From: Lachnospiraceae bacterium
Lineage (GTDB): Bacteria; Bacillota; Clostridia; Lachnospirales; Lachnospiraceae
Reading direction: 5' to 3'
Length of the DNA stretch: 64,000 nucleotides
Assembly (NCBI GenBank): GCA_017461725.1
Contig: JAFTXG010000023.1
Coordinates: 1-64,000 of the forward strand
Numbering within the stretch: position 1 is the first letter of the stretch; every line of letters begins with the position of its first letter. Under the pieces are notes generated by a model. It was given only the letters and a program-made list of their open reading frames with translations, was not told where the DNA came from and did no database searches. The translations under genes and the position numbers were made by a program. Of this stretch, positions 43,938 through 52,197 are shown piece after piece.

Positions 43938-44801
43938 TCACCGAACCTCCAGCCGTCCCGATGCGCCGCAGGGCAGCACCAGTCCGTTTCCGGACACCGG
44001 CAGACCGATCTCGTCGGCAGTCACCACGCCGCCGGTCTTGGGCTTGATGGCGGTGGAGATCATGTAGTTCAGCACCGCAGGCTGCAGACCTGTGGTGTAG
44101 GAATTGATCAGGAAAAACAGAGGCTTGTCGGACATCAGCTGACTGCACAGCTGGATCAGCGGGTACACGCTGGTCTCGATCTTCCAGATCTCGCCCTTGG
44201 GGCCTCGTCCGTAGGAGGGAGGGTCCATGATAATGCCGTCGTAATGATTCCCACGGCGAATCTCCCGCTCCACAAACTTCACACAGTCGTCCACAATCCA
44301 ACGAATCGGCGCATCGCCCAGACCGCTGGACACCGCATTTTCCTTCGCCCAGCCGACCATACCCTTGGATGCATCCACATGGGTCACAGACGCGCCCGCT
44401 GCCGCTGCCGCCAGAGTCGCACCGCCGGTGTAGGCAAACAGATTCAGCACCTTGATGGGGCGGTTCGCTTCCCTGATCAGCTTAGAAAACCAGTCCCAGT
44501 TGGCCGCCTGCTCGGGGAACAGGCCGGTGTGCTTGAAGCTGAAGGGCTTCAGATTAAAGGTCAGGCTCTTGTAGGAGATGCTCCACTGCTCCGGCAGTCC
44601 AAAGAACTCCCACTCGCCGCCGCCCTTGCTGCTGCGGTGGTAATGACCGTTCATCTTTCTCCAGCCCTTATGCTCCTTCGGCGTGGTCCAGATCACCTGG
44701 GGATCAGGTCTGACCAGCAGGTAATCCCCCCAGCGCTCCAGCTTTTCTCCGTCGGTACAATCTATCACTTCATAATCTTTCCAGTTTTCGGCAATCCACA
44801 T
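43938..44801 (-). CDS. Class I SAM-dependent methyltransferase (RlmI/RlmK-like fold)
   Basis: 287 residues. The SAM-binding strand VLNLFAYTGGATLAAAAAG, a DASKGMVGWAKENA acidic loop and the catalytic MDPPSYGRGPKGEIW are visible. This matches the methylase part of the RlmI/RlmK rRNA cytosine/guanine enzymes without a PUA domain. rRNA is the probable substrate. It lies about 70 bases upstream of the homocysteine methyltransferase. Confidence 0.88.
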   Translation of the reverse strand: MWIAENWKDYEVIDCTDGEKLERWGDYLLVRPDPQVIWTTPKEHKGWRKMNGHYHRSSKGGGEWEFFGLPEQWSISYKSLTFNLKPFSFKHTGLFPEQAANWDWFSKLIREANRPIKVLNLFAYTGGATLAAAAAGASVTHVDASKGMVGWAKENAVSSGLGDAPIRWIVDDCVKFVEREIRRGNHYDGIIMDPPSYGRGPKGEIWKIETSVYPLIQLCSQLMSDKPLFFLINSYTTGLQPAVLNYMISTAIKPKTGGVVTADEIGLPVSGNGLVLPCGASGRLEVR

Positions 44802-45021
44802 AATCCTATACTCCTGATTTTATTCACATAGTCAACCACTTCACATCTTCCTGCTAAACAAGAAAACTATGGCAGCATCCCATATATTATCATGATTTTA
44901 GCATACACCATCACTTATTTCAACTAATTTACATGAAAGAATCCGGACCGTGTTTCTCTCGTAAATATATCCAGCAATATTTTAGAAAACAACGTAATGA
45001 TCATTTTACTGCCACCTATGA
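44802..45021. other. Intergenic region, nothing assigned
   Basis: About 220 bases between the rRNA-methylase-like gene and the HxlR gene. AT-rich and without recognisable hairpin, gene or repeat. Confidence 0.4.
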
Positions 45022-45354
45022 TCATATGCGATTATTCTCTCCCCAAACGCATAACTGGTCTAACACTTCCATGAGCGATTTTCCCCTTTCACTCAAACTG
45101 TACTCAACCTTGGGGGGAATCTGAGGATATTCCTTGCGTATAATGAGTCGGTCATTTTCTAATTCTTTCAGATTTCCTGCAAGCGTTTTATCAGAAATCT
45201 TTTTAATATACCTTCGGAGTTCATTAAATCTGACCACTTCAAATTCCATCAGACAATATAATATTATCATTTTGTGCTTGCCAGAGATTAGGGATAAGGT
45301 GTAACTGAACCCCGTATCTTCAAAATTTGCGTTCTCAATATAAGGCTTAATCAT
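45022..45354 (-). CDS. HxlR-family transcriptional regulator
   Basis: 110 residues with a winged HTH typical of HxlR: GKHKMIILYCL, RFNELRRYIKKISDKTLAGN and YSLSERGKSLMEVLDQL, the family fingerprint. Such proteins are often redox or aldehyde sensors. TGGAGG 9 bases before this ATG sets the start; the frame is open 20 codons further. It is divergent from a flavin reductase gene and probably regulates it through the palindrome at 45373-45397. Confidence 0.92.
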   Translation of the reverse strand: MIKPYIENANFEDTGFSYTLSLISGKHKMIILYCLMEFEVVRFNELRRYIKKISDKTLAGNLKELENDRLIIRKEYPQIPPKVEYSLSERGKSLMEVLDQLCVWGENNRI

Positions 45355-45372
45355 TACACTTTCCTCCAAGAT

Positions 45373-45397
45373 AGTACCTATCAAAAAAGATGGTACT
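45373..45397. promoter_or_regulatory. Palindromic operator for the HxlR regulator
   Basis: AGTACC-TATC-AAAAAA-GAT-GGTACT, an inverted repeat next to the -35 of the flavin reductase promoter and just ahead of the hxlR-type gene. Confidence 0.6.
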
Positions 45398-45424
45398 TGT
45401 GTTTTTTTATGCATCTTTTATAAT
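45397..45424 (+). promoter_or_regulatory. Promoter of the flavin reductase gene
   Basis: TTGTGT and TATAAT with a 16-base spacer, adjoining the palindromic operator. Confidence 0.6.
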
Positions 45425-45478
45425 TATAGGCAAGAACACAAAAGGTGTCAATATAAACAGAAAAGTGAGGGATTTCGT

Positions 45479-46045
45479 ATGAGAAAAATACTGAAACAAA
45501 CCGAAGGGATTTTTCCAATGCCAGTATTGATGGTTGCCACATATAGCGAAGATGGAAGCGTCAATGTGATGAATGCCGCTTGGGGAACCATGCAGGCTCG
45601 TGGTAATGTCGCACTTCAGCTGACTGAGTCTCACAAAACCGTCAAAAACATCAAGGAACGAAAAGCTTTTACCGTCAGCATCGCAGATGCTGCTCATGTT
45701 GTTGAAGCTGACTATTTTGGCATAGTATCCGGAAATCGCGAAAGCAGGAAATTTGAAAACAGCGGTATGACGACCACAAAGTCCGAAGTTGTTGACGCGC
45801 CTATAATCAACGAATTTCCTATCTGTATGGAGTGTGAATTTATCGAATATCAGGCTAATACTTATGGATGTGGTGTGATTGGCAAGGTGGTTCGCATTAC
45901 AGCAGATGAAAGCGTTATGAACGGTGATGCCATTGATATGTCACTGGTAAATGCCATTGCATTCGACCCTTATACACACGGATACTACAAAGTCACAGAA
46001 AGGGTTGGCGAAGCATTTAAGGATGGCCTTCAATTAAAACGCTAA
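45479..46045 (+). CDS. Flavin reductase-like (FMN-binding split barrel) protein
   Basis: 188 residues of the flavin-reductase split-barrel fold: FPMPVLMVATYSEDGSVNVM, AWGTMQARGNVALQL, a TVSIAD strand and HGYYKVTERVG near the end. It binds FMN and reduces it or another electron acceptor. Its divergent pairing with an HxlR regulator is common and suggests induction by oxidants or aldehydes. The ATG follows AGTGAGGG. Confidence 0.9.
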   Translation: MRKILKQTEGIFPMPVLMVATYSEDGSVNVMNAAWGTMQARGNVALQLTESHKTVKNIKERKAFTVSIADAAHVVEADYFGIVSGNRESRKFENSGMTTTKSEVVDAPIINEFPICMECEFIEYQANTYGCGVIGKVVRITADESVMNGDAIDMSLVNAIAFDPYTHGYYKVTERVGEAFKDGLQLKR

Positions 46046-46058
46046 TCTTCTAAACCTT

Positions 46059-46095
46059 GAAAGCAGGTTCTGAATGATGACCTGCTTTCAGCATT
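46059..46095 (+). terminator. Terminator after the flavin reductase gene
   Basis: GAAAGCAGGT and ACCTGCTTTC form a 10-base stem with an 11-base loop, then AGCATTTATATTT. Confidence 0.65.
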
Positions 46096-46106
46096 TATAT
46101 TTAAAA

Positions 46107-46131
46107 GGTCAACCAAAACAAACCCGAGAAA
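46107..46131. repeat. Half copy of the 42757 inverted-repeat end
   Basis: GTCAACC-AAAACA-AACCCGAGAAAC resembles the left end of the element at 42757 and stands alone just after the mntP stop. Confidence 0.45.
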
Positions 46132-46143
46132 CAGTCCCTTGCA

Positions 46144-46731
46144 TCAGAAAAAACTGGTCACAAATATTTCAATTCCGATAAAGATCAGGATCACGCCGCC
46201 AAATATCCCGGCTTTTCCGGCGATTCTCGTTCCCACGGTCTTTCCGATCAGCAGGCCGGAATAGCAGATGGCAAAGGTCACTGCACCGATCAGGATGACT
46301 GCCGCCAGCGCCATCGCAAAGTCGTACTCAGCAATGGTAAAGCCCACAGACAGTGCGTCGATGGAGGTTGCCACGCCCTGCACCATCAGTGCTCCCAGCG
46401 TCAGCTTGGGACACTCCTCACACTCACAGTCTTTATTTTTAATGCTGTCATACAGCATTTTTCCGCCGATGTAGCAGAGGAGAATCAGCGCAATCCAGGG
46501 AATGAATTTTTCAAACGACCGGAAGCACTGCACGATCGTGTGCACACAGATCCATCCCAGCATGGGCATCAACGCCTGGAAGACCGCGAACACTCCGGCA
46601 ATCATCAACATTCTCCGCCGCTTCATGCAGGGCTCATGCAGCCCATTTGCCAGTGACACCGAGAAGGCATCCATTGCAAGACCCACACCCAACAAAATAC
46701 TGTTAAAGAAAAACATAAAGCTCCATTCCAT
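46144..46731 (-). CDS. mntP: Manganese efflux pump MntP
   Basis: 195 residues with six membrane helices. The conserved acidic metal motifs GLAMDAFSVSLANG and VATSIDALSVGFTIAEYDF are in the two halves, as in MntP (YebN). It exports Mn2+ from the cell. GGAGG precedes the ATG. The upstream leader carries a yybP-ykoY-type manganese riboswitch with terminator, so expression should rise with intracellular Mn2+. Confidence 0.96.
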   Translation of the reverse strand: MEWSFMFFFNSILLGVGLAMDAFSVSLANGLHEPCMKRRRMLMIAGVFAVFQALMPMLGWICVHTIVQCFRSFEKFIPWIALILLCYIGGKMLYDSIKNKDCECEECPKLTLGALMVQGVATSIDALSVGFTIAEYDFAMALAAVILIGAVTFAICYSGLLIGKTVGTRIAGKAGIFGGVILIFIGIEIFVTSFF

Positions 46732-46823
46732 GATTGATTCCTCCGCTCTTTAAAAAATGATAAAACCGATTGCTTCGTGACACGCGCGCCATCCTCTGGC
46801 CGCAGTCCGGCATTTTATGAAAC

Positions 46824-46853
46824 AAAAAAGGCATGATGTGTGAACACCATACC
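46824..46853 (-). terminator. Riboswitch-controlled terminator before mntP
   Basis: Minus strand: GGTATGGTGT-TCAC-ACATCATGCC stem-loop with ten pairs (some G-U), then TTTTTT. It lies between the aptamer and mntP and forms the expression platform. Confidence 0.8.
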
Positions 46854-46859
46854 TGGAAT

Positions 46860-46994
46860 ACAGATCGACGGACAGACTCCATGTATAGCTTCACAGTTAT
46901 ACATGAGTCTCGCAATTGAAAACAAGCCAGGCCTCATCGGCCAGTATGTTGACTTGTTACACACTCTCGTGTGCTCGCTACTCCCTCATTGCAG
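46860..46994 (-). ncRNA. Manganese riboswitch (yybP-ykoY family)
   Basis: The minus-strand RNA shows the aptamer landmarks in order: AGGGAGTAGCG, GTCAACATACTGGCC, GGCCTGGC and GAGACT, with a long intervening hairpin (GACTC...GAGTC). This matches the yybP-ykoY Mn2+ sensor and precedes mntP, its most typical target. Mn2+ binding would favour read-through. Confidence 0.9.
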
Positions 46995-47042
46995 TCTGTT
47001 ATAGCATTATGACCATCGGTTAGTCAAGCCTATCTTTTATTT

Positions 47043-47171
47043 TATTACAAAGCCTCTTCGATAATGCTATTTTTCCGATTTCTCACCATAATCCTCACAG
47101 TCAGCAGCGCCGCTATCAGCTCCTCCACCACACAGGATACCCAAATACCGTCCAGCTCCCAGACCAGATAC
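47043..47171 (-). pseudogene. C-terminal remnant of a MATE-type transporter
   Basis: The minus strand reads YLVWELDGIWVSCVVEELIA, then ALLTVRIMVRNRKN and a stop. The LDGIWVS helix and basic tail match the ends of MATE transporters. It has no start and no upstream gene body. Degraded fragment. Confidence 0.5.
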
Positions 47172-47203
47172 TATAAATTTTGTCAAGATTATTCTGCCAA
47201 TAC

Positions 47204-47226
47204 AAAAAGCCCGGATTGCTCCGGGC
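47204..47226 (-). terminator. Terminator after yajC
   Basis: GCCCGGAGCAATCCGGGC hairpin followed by TTTTTG on the minus strand, about 35 bases past the yajC stop. Confidence 0.85.
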
Positions 47227-47256
47227 CTCTCGTTCTCTCATTCGATTTTCACCAAA

Positions 47257-47577
47257 TTAAGCGTTTGCCTTCTCAACCTTAGCAACTGCTGCCTTCTCCA
47301 TAGGGATGCGGCAGTTCTTGTTGCTGCCGAACTCTACGATCACTACATCGTCGGTGATATCGATAACCACGCCGTAAAAACCACCGGTGGTCATGATGCT
47401 GTCGCCAATCTCCATGGATGCGATCATTGCCTGCTGCTGCTTCTGCTGCTTCTTCTGGGGACGGATAGCGATAAAGTACATCAGTGCCATGATCACTACA
47501 ACGTAGACGATCATACCGATCATGCCCATTCCACCTGCATCAGCAGTCGCTGCATCTGCCAACAAAAATGCTGTCAT
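47257..47577 (-). CDS. yajC: Preprotein translocase subunit YajC
   Basis: 106 residues: one membrane helix (IGMIVYVVVIMALMYFIAI), the RPQKKQQKQQQ motif and the GDSIMTTGGFYGVV domain typical of YajC. It assists the Sec translocon. AGGAGG 7 bases upstream fixes the start; the longer open frame begins inside tgt. Order tgt-yajC is conserved in many bacteria. Confidence 0.95.
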   Translation of the reverse strand: MTAFLLADAATADAGGMGMIGMIVYVVVIMALMYFIAIRPQKKQQKQQQAMIASMEIGDSIMTTGGFYGVVIDITDDVVIVEFGSNKNCRIPMEKAAVAKVEKANA

Positions 47578-47623
47578 TGTGTTTCCTCCTGATTGTTCAT
47601 AATGTCCGTCGTGATGATGCCGG

Positions 47624-48754
47624 TCACTCCCCGGCGGCCATCCGATCAAGTTTTTCTTTTTTATAACTCTTGTAACGGCCTTCATCGATCGCCTGACGAA
47701 TCTCTGTCATCATTGTATTATAAAAATACAAATTATGCAAGACACAAAGTCTCATTCCCAACATTTCTTTTGCCTTTAACAGGTGCCTTATATAGCTTCT
47801 GGAATATCTGCGGCACGCCGGGCATCCGCAGCCCTCCTCGATGGGACGGTCATCCAGCTCATATTTGGCATTGAACAGATTTAACTTGCCGTGGTTGGTG
47901 TACACATGACCATGGCGGCCGTTTCGGCTGGGATATACGCAGTCGAAGAAATCGATGCCGCGGTCCACCGCCTCCAGAATGTTTGCGGGGGTGCCGACAC
48001 CCATCAGATATCTGGGCTTGTCCACCGGCAGCAAGGGTGTGGTCACATCCAGCACGCCGTACATCTCCTCGTGGGACTCTCCCACCGCCAATCCGCCGAC
48101 CGCATAACCGTCCAGATTCATATCGCTGATCCGCTTCGCGTGATCCATGCGGATATCGGGAAGCACACCGCCCTGATTGATGCCGAACAGGAGCTGGTGT
48201 GGATTAATGGTGTCCTCCAGTGAATTCAGCCGCTTCATCTCCGCCTGACAGCGGGCCAGCCAGCGGGTAGTGCGCTCAACCGACTTCTGAATATACTCCC
48301 GCTCTGCCTTGCTGGGCGGGCACTCGTCGAATGCCATGGCGATGGTGGAGGCCAGATTGGACTGGATCTGCATACTCTCCTCCGGTCCCATGAATATCCT
48401 GTGACCGTCAATGTGGGACTGGAAGTATACGCCCTCCTCCTTGATCTTTCGAAGACCTGCCAACGAAAACACCTGGAATCCGCCGGAATCGGTCAGGATC
48501 GGTCTCTCCCAGGACATGAACTTGTGAAGTCCGCCCATCTTTTTCACGATCTTGTCGCCGGGGCGCACGTGAAGGTGGTAGGTGTTTGACAGCTGAACCT
48601 GGGTGCCGATAGTTTCCAGATCCTCTGTGGAGACAGCACCCTTGATGGCCGCCACCGTACCTACATTCATAAATACAGGAGTCTCAATGACTCCGTGGAC
48701 AGTGTGTAACTGGCCGCGACGAGCATTGCCGTCGGTTTTGAGTAATTTATACAT
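47624..48754 (-). CDS. tgt: Queuine tRNA-ribosyltransferase
   Basis: 376 residues. Catalytic segments are ILTDSGGFQVFSLAGLRK and DCVYPSRNGRHGHVYT, and the zinc site is CGCPACRRYSRSYIRHL. It exchanges guanine-34 for a 7-deazaguanine in GUN-anticodon tRNAs. The ATG of MYKLLKT has GGAG 6 bases upstream; a Met four codons earlier has no ribosome site. The first gene of a tgt-yajC unit. Confidence 0.97.
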   Translation of the reverse strand: MYKLLKTDGNARRGQLHTVHGVIETPVFMNVGTVAAIKGAVSTEDLETIGTQVQLSNTYHLHVRPGDKIVKKMGGLHKFMSWERPILTDSGGFQVFSLAGLRKIKEEGVYFQSHIDGHRIFMGPEESMQIQSNLASTIAMAFDECPPSKAEREYIQKSVERTTRWLARCQAEMKRLNSLEDTINPHQLLFGINQGGVLPDIRMDHAKRISDMNLDGYAVGGLAVGESHEEMYGVLDVTTPLLPVDKPRYLMGVGTPANILEAVDRGIDFFDCVYPSRNGRHGHVYTNHGKLNLFNAKYELDDRPIEEGCGCPACRRYSRSYIRHLLKAKEMLGMRLCVLHNLYFYNTMMTEIRQAIDEGRYKSYKKEKLDRMAAGE

Positions 48755-48766
48755 GTGATTCTCCAT

Positions 48767-49015
48767 TTAATTATATCTTCTCGCAGTGCTATTCATTCAT
48801 CGTTCGCAGTGCACCTCATGCCCTCTGGGCATGAGGTCGCGTGCATTCGCACTATACATCCGTACACTGCTCATTGCTTTCGCGCATTACACCGCGGTCA
48901 CTAAATTCACTGTTCGCCCTTGGCTCCAGTTCATTAAATGTCCCGGCATAAGCTCTCACTAAGCTCATCGTTCGCCGATGGCTCCGATTCACTAAGTGTT
49001 CGCATTATATCACAT
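48767..49015. repeat. Intergenic hairpin-repeat block
   Basis: About 250 bases without a gene. It contains a perfect hairpin ACCTCATGCCC-TCT-GGGCATGAGGT at 48813-48837 and two 41-base repeat units at 48900-48940 and 48958-48998. These units share ACTAA(A/G)..TCA, a hairpin of TTCGCC-NNN-GGCTC, and TTCA(C/T)TAA(A/G)TG, with a third copy at 42814. Confidence 0.65.
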
Positions 49016-49124
49016 TTCCCGCGGAATGAAAAGGTGTTTTTCTGCATACATTTTATCATCATCCTAATTGTGGACATTCCCGTTTACCCTGTCCGCAGAT
49101 TATTTTTCGCAATCGGAGGTAATC

Positions 49125-49493
49125 ATGAACCAAGCTGCTGTCAACAAACCCTTTTTCCTGCTGAAGACGCTGTTTATCACCTATCTGCTCACCGGTATCC
49201 TGTTGCTCACCCTCGCCTTTATTCTTTACAAGCTACGTCTGAGCAATACACAGGTACAAACCGGTGTCTACCTTATCTATATATTATCCTGCTTTCTGGG
49301 TGGATTCCTGGCCGGCAAAAAAATGAAAAGCCGTCGTTTCCTATGGGGAATGCTCATGGGCGGACTATATTTTGTTGTTCTCTTCCTCGTATCTTCCCTC
49401 GCCGGAAGACCGTTGGAATCCGGTTTTTCCTACCTGCTTCTGGTGTTGGGCATCTGTCTGGCCGGCGGCACCTCCGGCGGAATGCTCAGTTGA
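49125..49493 (+). CDS. TIGR04086 family membrane protein
   Basis: 122 residues with four predicted membrane helices, including the conserved LSCFLGGFLAGKKMKSRRFLW and GGTSGGMLS segments of TIGR04086. Function unknown. GGAGG 5 bases before the ATG sets the start. It is found in many Clostridia near yajC and tgt, as here. Confidence 0.85.
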   Translation: MNQAAVNKPFFLLKTLFITYLLTGILLLTLAFILYKLRLSNTQVQTGVYLIYILSCFLGGFLAGKKMKSRRFLWGMLMGGLYFVVLFLVSSLAGRPLESGFSYLLLVLGICLAGGTSGGMLS

Positions 49494-49615
49494 CCATAGT
49501 GCCCGGAATGACAAGGGGAAACACTTGACAAATATATGTTCTTCCACTAAAATCTATTTCATACGGTACTCTGCGACAGACCGCCGTAAATCTTACTATA
49601 TGGAGTGATATTGTT

Positions 49616-50896
49616 TTGGATACAGACGGTGTCATACGGCTATTGATCCTGTTACTGCTTGTTTTTTTATCAGGCGTTTTTTCTTCCATGGAGACTGCGC
49701 TGGTCACCATGAATCAGATGCGTCTGCGGACCCTCGTGGATGAGGGCAACCGCCGCGCCATCATCTTATCAAAGGTCCTTGACCGACGTTCAAAGATGCT
49801 CTCGGCGATCCTGATCTCCAACAATGTGGTCAACCTTTCCGCATCCTCCCTTGCCACCACGCTGGCGATGGATCTGTGGGGAAACGCTTTTGTCAGCCTG
49901 GCTACCGGTGTTCTGACCATCGTGGTCCTGATCTTCGGTGAGATCACCCCCAAAAATGTAGCCAGCCAGTATGCGGAAAAGATGGCGCTCTTCTACGCTC
50001 CCATCACCATGGCGATGATGACGGTGCTGACCCCGGTGATCTTTGTCATCAACCTGTTTGGAAACGGAGTTCTTCGCCTGTTGGGCGTTGACCCGGACAG
50101 TAAGCCTGAGGCGATCACTGAGTCCGAGCTGAGAACCATTGTCAATGTGAGCCAAGAGGAGGGTGTCATCGAAAAGGAAGAACAGATCATGATCAACAAT
50201 GTGGTTGATTTTGGCGACTCTCTCACACGGGATGTCATGGTCCCCCGTATTGATGTGATCGCCCTTCCCGCCGATGTGACTTATCAGGAGCTGACAGATA
50301 CCTTCCGCGAGAATATGTTCACCCGCATGCCTATCTATGATGAGTCCACCGACAATATCATCGGTATTGTCAATGTAAAAGACCTGCTGTTCATCAAATC
50401 ACCGGAAACCTTCAACGTCAGGGATTATATGCGGGAGGCATATTTTACCTACGAGTTCAAACGTACCTCCGAGCTGTTCATTGAGATGCGGCAAAATTAT
50501 GTGAGTCTGGCCATCGTCCTCGATGAGTACGGTGCCACCGCCGGTCTGGTCACTCTGGAGGATCTGTTGGAGGAGATCGTCGGTGAGATCCGCGACGAGT
50601 ACGACGAGGACGAGTTAAACAATGTTCAGAAACTTAATGAGCGCACCTACCGCATCGACGGTGCCACTAAGCTGGACGATCTGAATGATCTGCTGGAGCT
50701 CTCTCTTGAGTCCGAGGACTATGACTCCCTCGGCGGCCTGATCATCGGTCAGCTCGACCATCTTCCCGATGAAGGTGAGGCCGTCATGTACGAGGATATC
50801 CGCCTGACAGTGGAGACGCTGGATAAAAACCGCATCGAATGGGTGCGGATGGAACTTCCCGAGAAAAAAGAGGATGAAGATTCCGAAGAGCAATGA
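49616..50896 (+). CDS. CorC/HlyC-like transporter (CNNM domain plus CBS pair)
   Basis: 426 residues. An N-terminal DUF21/CNNM domain of about four helices (FSSMETALVTMNQMRLRTL, FGEITPKNVA) is followed by two CBS domains (RDVMVPRIDVIAL; GIVNVKDLL) and a C-terminal CorC_HlyC domain (VLDEYGATAGLVTLEDLLEE). Such proteins are linked to Mg2+/Co2+ transport or sensing. The start is TTG with GGAG 10 bases upstream. A strongly acidic tail ends the protein. Confidence 0.93.
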   Translation: MDTDGVIRLLILLLLVFLSGVFSSMETALVTMNQMRLRTLVDEGNRRAIILSKVLDRRSKMLSAILISNNVVNLSASSLATTLAMDLWGNAFVSLATGVLTIVVLIFGEITPKNVASQYAEKMALFYAPITMAMMTVLTPVIFVINLFGNGVLRLLGVDPDSKPEAITESELRTIVNVSQEEGVIEKEEQIMINNVVDFGDSLTRDVMVPRIDVIALPADVTYQELTDTFRENMFTRMPIYDESTDNIIGIVNVKDLLFIKSPETFNVRDYMREAYFTYEFKRTSELFIEMRQNYVSLAIVLDEYGATAGLVTLEDLLEEIVGEIRDEYDEDELNNVQKLNERTYRIDGATKLDDLNDLLELSLESEDYDSLGGLIIGQLDHLPDEGEAVMYEDIRLTVETLDKNRIEWVRMELPEKKEDEDSEEQ

Positions 50897-50916
50897 AATA
50901 ATGCACTGATCGATAA

Positions 50917-50952
50917 AACCCTGCAGCTGTTAATAGACAGCGGCAGGGTTTT
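50917..50952. terminator. Bidirectional terminator between the CorC-like gene and prfA
   Basis: AAACCCTGC-AGCTGT and ACAGC-GGCAGGGTTT form a long stem, with T-runs on both strands. It serves the convergent genes on either side. Confidence 0.85.
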
Positions 50953-50955
50953 TCT

Positions 50956-52029
50956 TTACTGCTCATTCATTTTTGCCAGCTTTGCACTCTGGTCTGCTGC
51001 GATCAGGCTGTCCAGCACCTCGTAGATATCTCCATCCATAATGGAGTCAATCTTGTACAGGGTCAGCTTGATCCGGTGATCCGTCACACGTCCCTGGGGG
51101 AAGTTGTAGGTACGGATTTTCTCGGAGCGGTCTCCGGTGCCGATCTGGCTGCGACGCGCCTCGGCCTCCGCATCCTGCTTCTTCTGGCACTCCAGCTCAT
51201 ACAGGCGGGCGCGCAGAACCTTCAGCGCCTTATCCTTGTTCTTCAGCTGGGACTTTTCATCCTGACAGGAGATCACGATTCCCGTGGGAATGTGGGTCAG
51301 ACGGACCGCAGAGTCGGTGGTGTTGACGCACTGTCCACCGTTTCCGGATGCGCGGAACACATCAAACTTACAGTCATTCATATCAATCTGAACGTCCACT
51401 TCCTCCGCCTCGGGCATGATCGCCACGGTGGCTGTGGAGGTATGGATGCGCCCGCCGGACTCGGTGGCCGGCACACGCTGAACGCGGTGAACACCACTCT
51501 CGTATTTTAATTTGGAGAAGGCCCCCTGGCCGGTGATCATGAAGACTGCCTCCTTGAAGCCGCCGATGCCGTTCTCATTGACGCTGATCAGCTCGGTCTT
51601 CCAGCGATTGCGCTCTGCGAAACGGGCATACATGCGGTAGAGCTCCGCCGCGAACAGTGCCGCCTCATCGCCTCCGGCACCGGCGCGGACCTCCACAAAT
51701 ACGTTTTTATCATCGTTGGGATCCTTGGGCAACAGCAGAATCTTGATTTCCTGCTCCAGCTCCTCTATACGCTTTCTGGCATCGGCAAGTTCCTCCTTCG
51801 CCAGCTCTCTCATCTCTTCATCGCTCTCTTCTTCCAGCAGCATCAGGCTGTCCTCAATGTCCTGCTTTGCGCTGCGGTATGCGCGGTACGCCTCCACAAT
51901 GGGAGTCAGGTCCGCGTGCTCCTTCATCAGCTTACGGAACTTGGTCTGATCCTCAACCACGAAGGGGTTATTCATCTCGGCCTCCAGCTCCTCGTACCGT
52001 ATTCTGATACTGTCTAAACGATCAAACAT
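50956..52029 (-). CDS. prfA: Peptide chain release factor 1
   Basis: 357 residues. The GGQ catalytic loop is in [20 protein letters not shown]; the PxT-type stop-codon reading loop is in the preceding domain. It releases peptides at UAA and UAG. TGGAGG 5 bases before MFDRLDSI fixes the start. It leads a unit with prmC, its methylating enzyme. Confidence 0.97.
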   Translation of the reverse strand: MFDRLDSIRIRYEELEAEMNNPFVVEDQTKFRKLMKEHADLTPIVEAYRAYRSAKQDIEDSLMLLEEESDEEMRELAKEELADARKRIEELEQEIKILLLPKDPNDDKNVFVEVRAGAGGDEAALFAAELYRMYARFAERNRWKTELISVNENGIGGFKEAVFMITGQGAFSKLKYESGVHRVQRVPATESGGRIHTSTATVAIMPEAEEVDVQIDMNDCKFDVFRASGNGGQCVNTTDSAVRLTHIPTGIVISCQDEKSQLKNKDKALKVLRARLYELECQKKQDAEAEARRSQIGTGDRSEKIRTYNFPQGRVTDHRIKLTLYKIDSIMDGDIYEVLDSLIAADQSAKLAKMNEQ

Positions 52030-52197
52030 TTTGTCCTCCATCTATTTCACGCTGCAGCTTGCAGCTCATCTCTCACACAGCTTACCGTTCCCTGAACGCT
52101 CTTCTCCGGTATACTTCCTCTTTTACAACAGCGCCACTGCAACAACCGCTGACCGCTCTCATCCCGGGAAATCGACTATCACCACTGCTGATCATCC

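Noticed and set aside
52042..52197. Imperfect direct repeat with CTCATCCCGG between prfA and prmC
   Set aside because: Only two loose copies and no hairpin or gene; probably chance.
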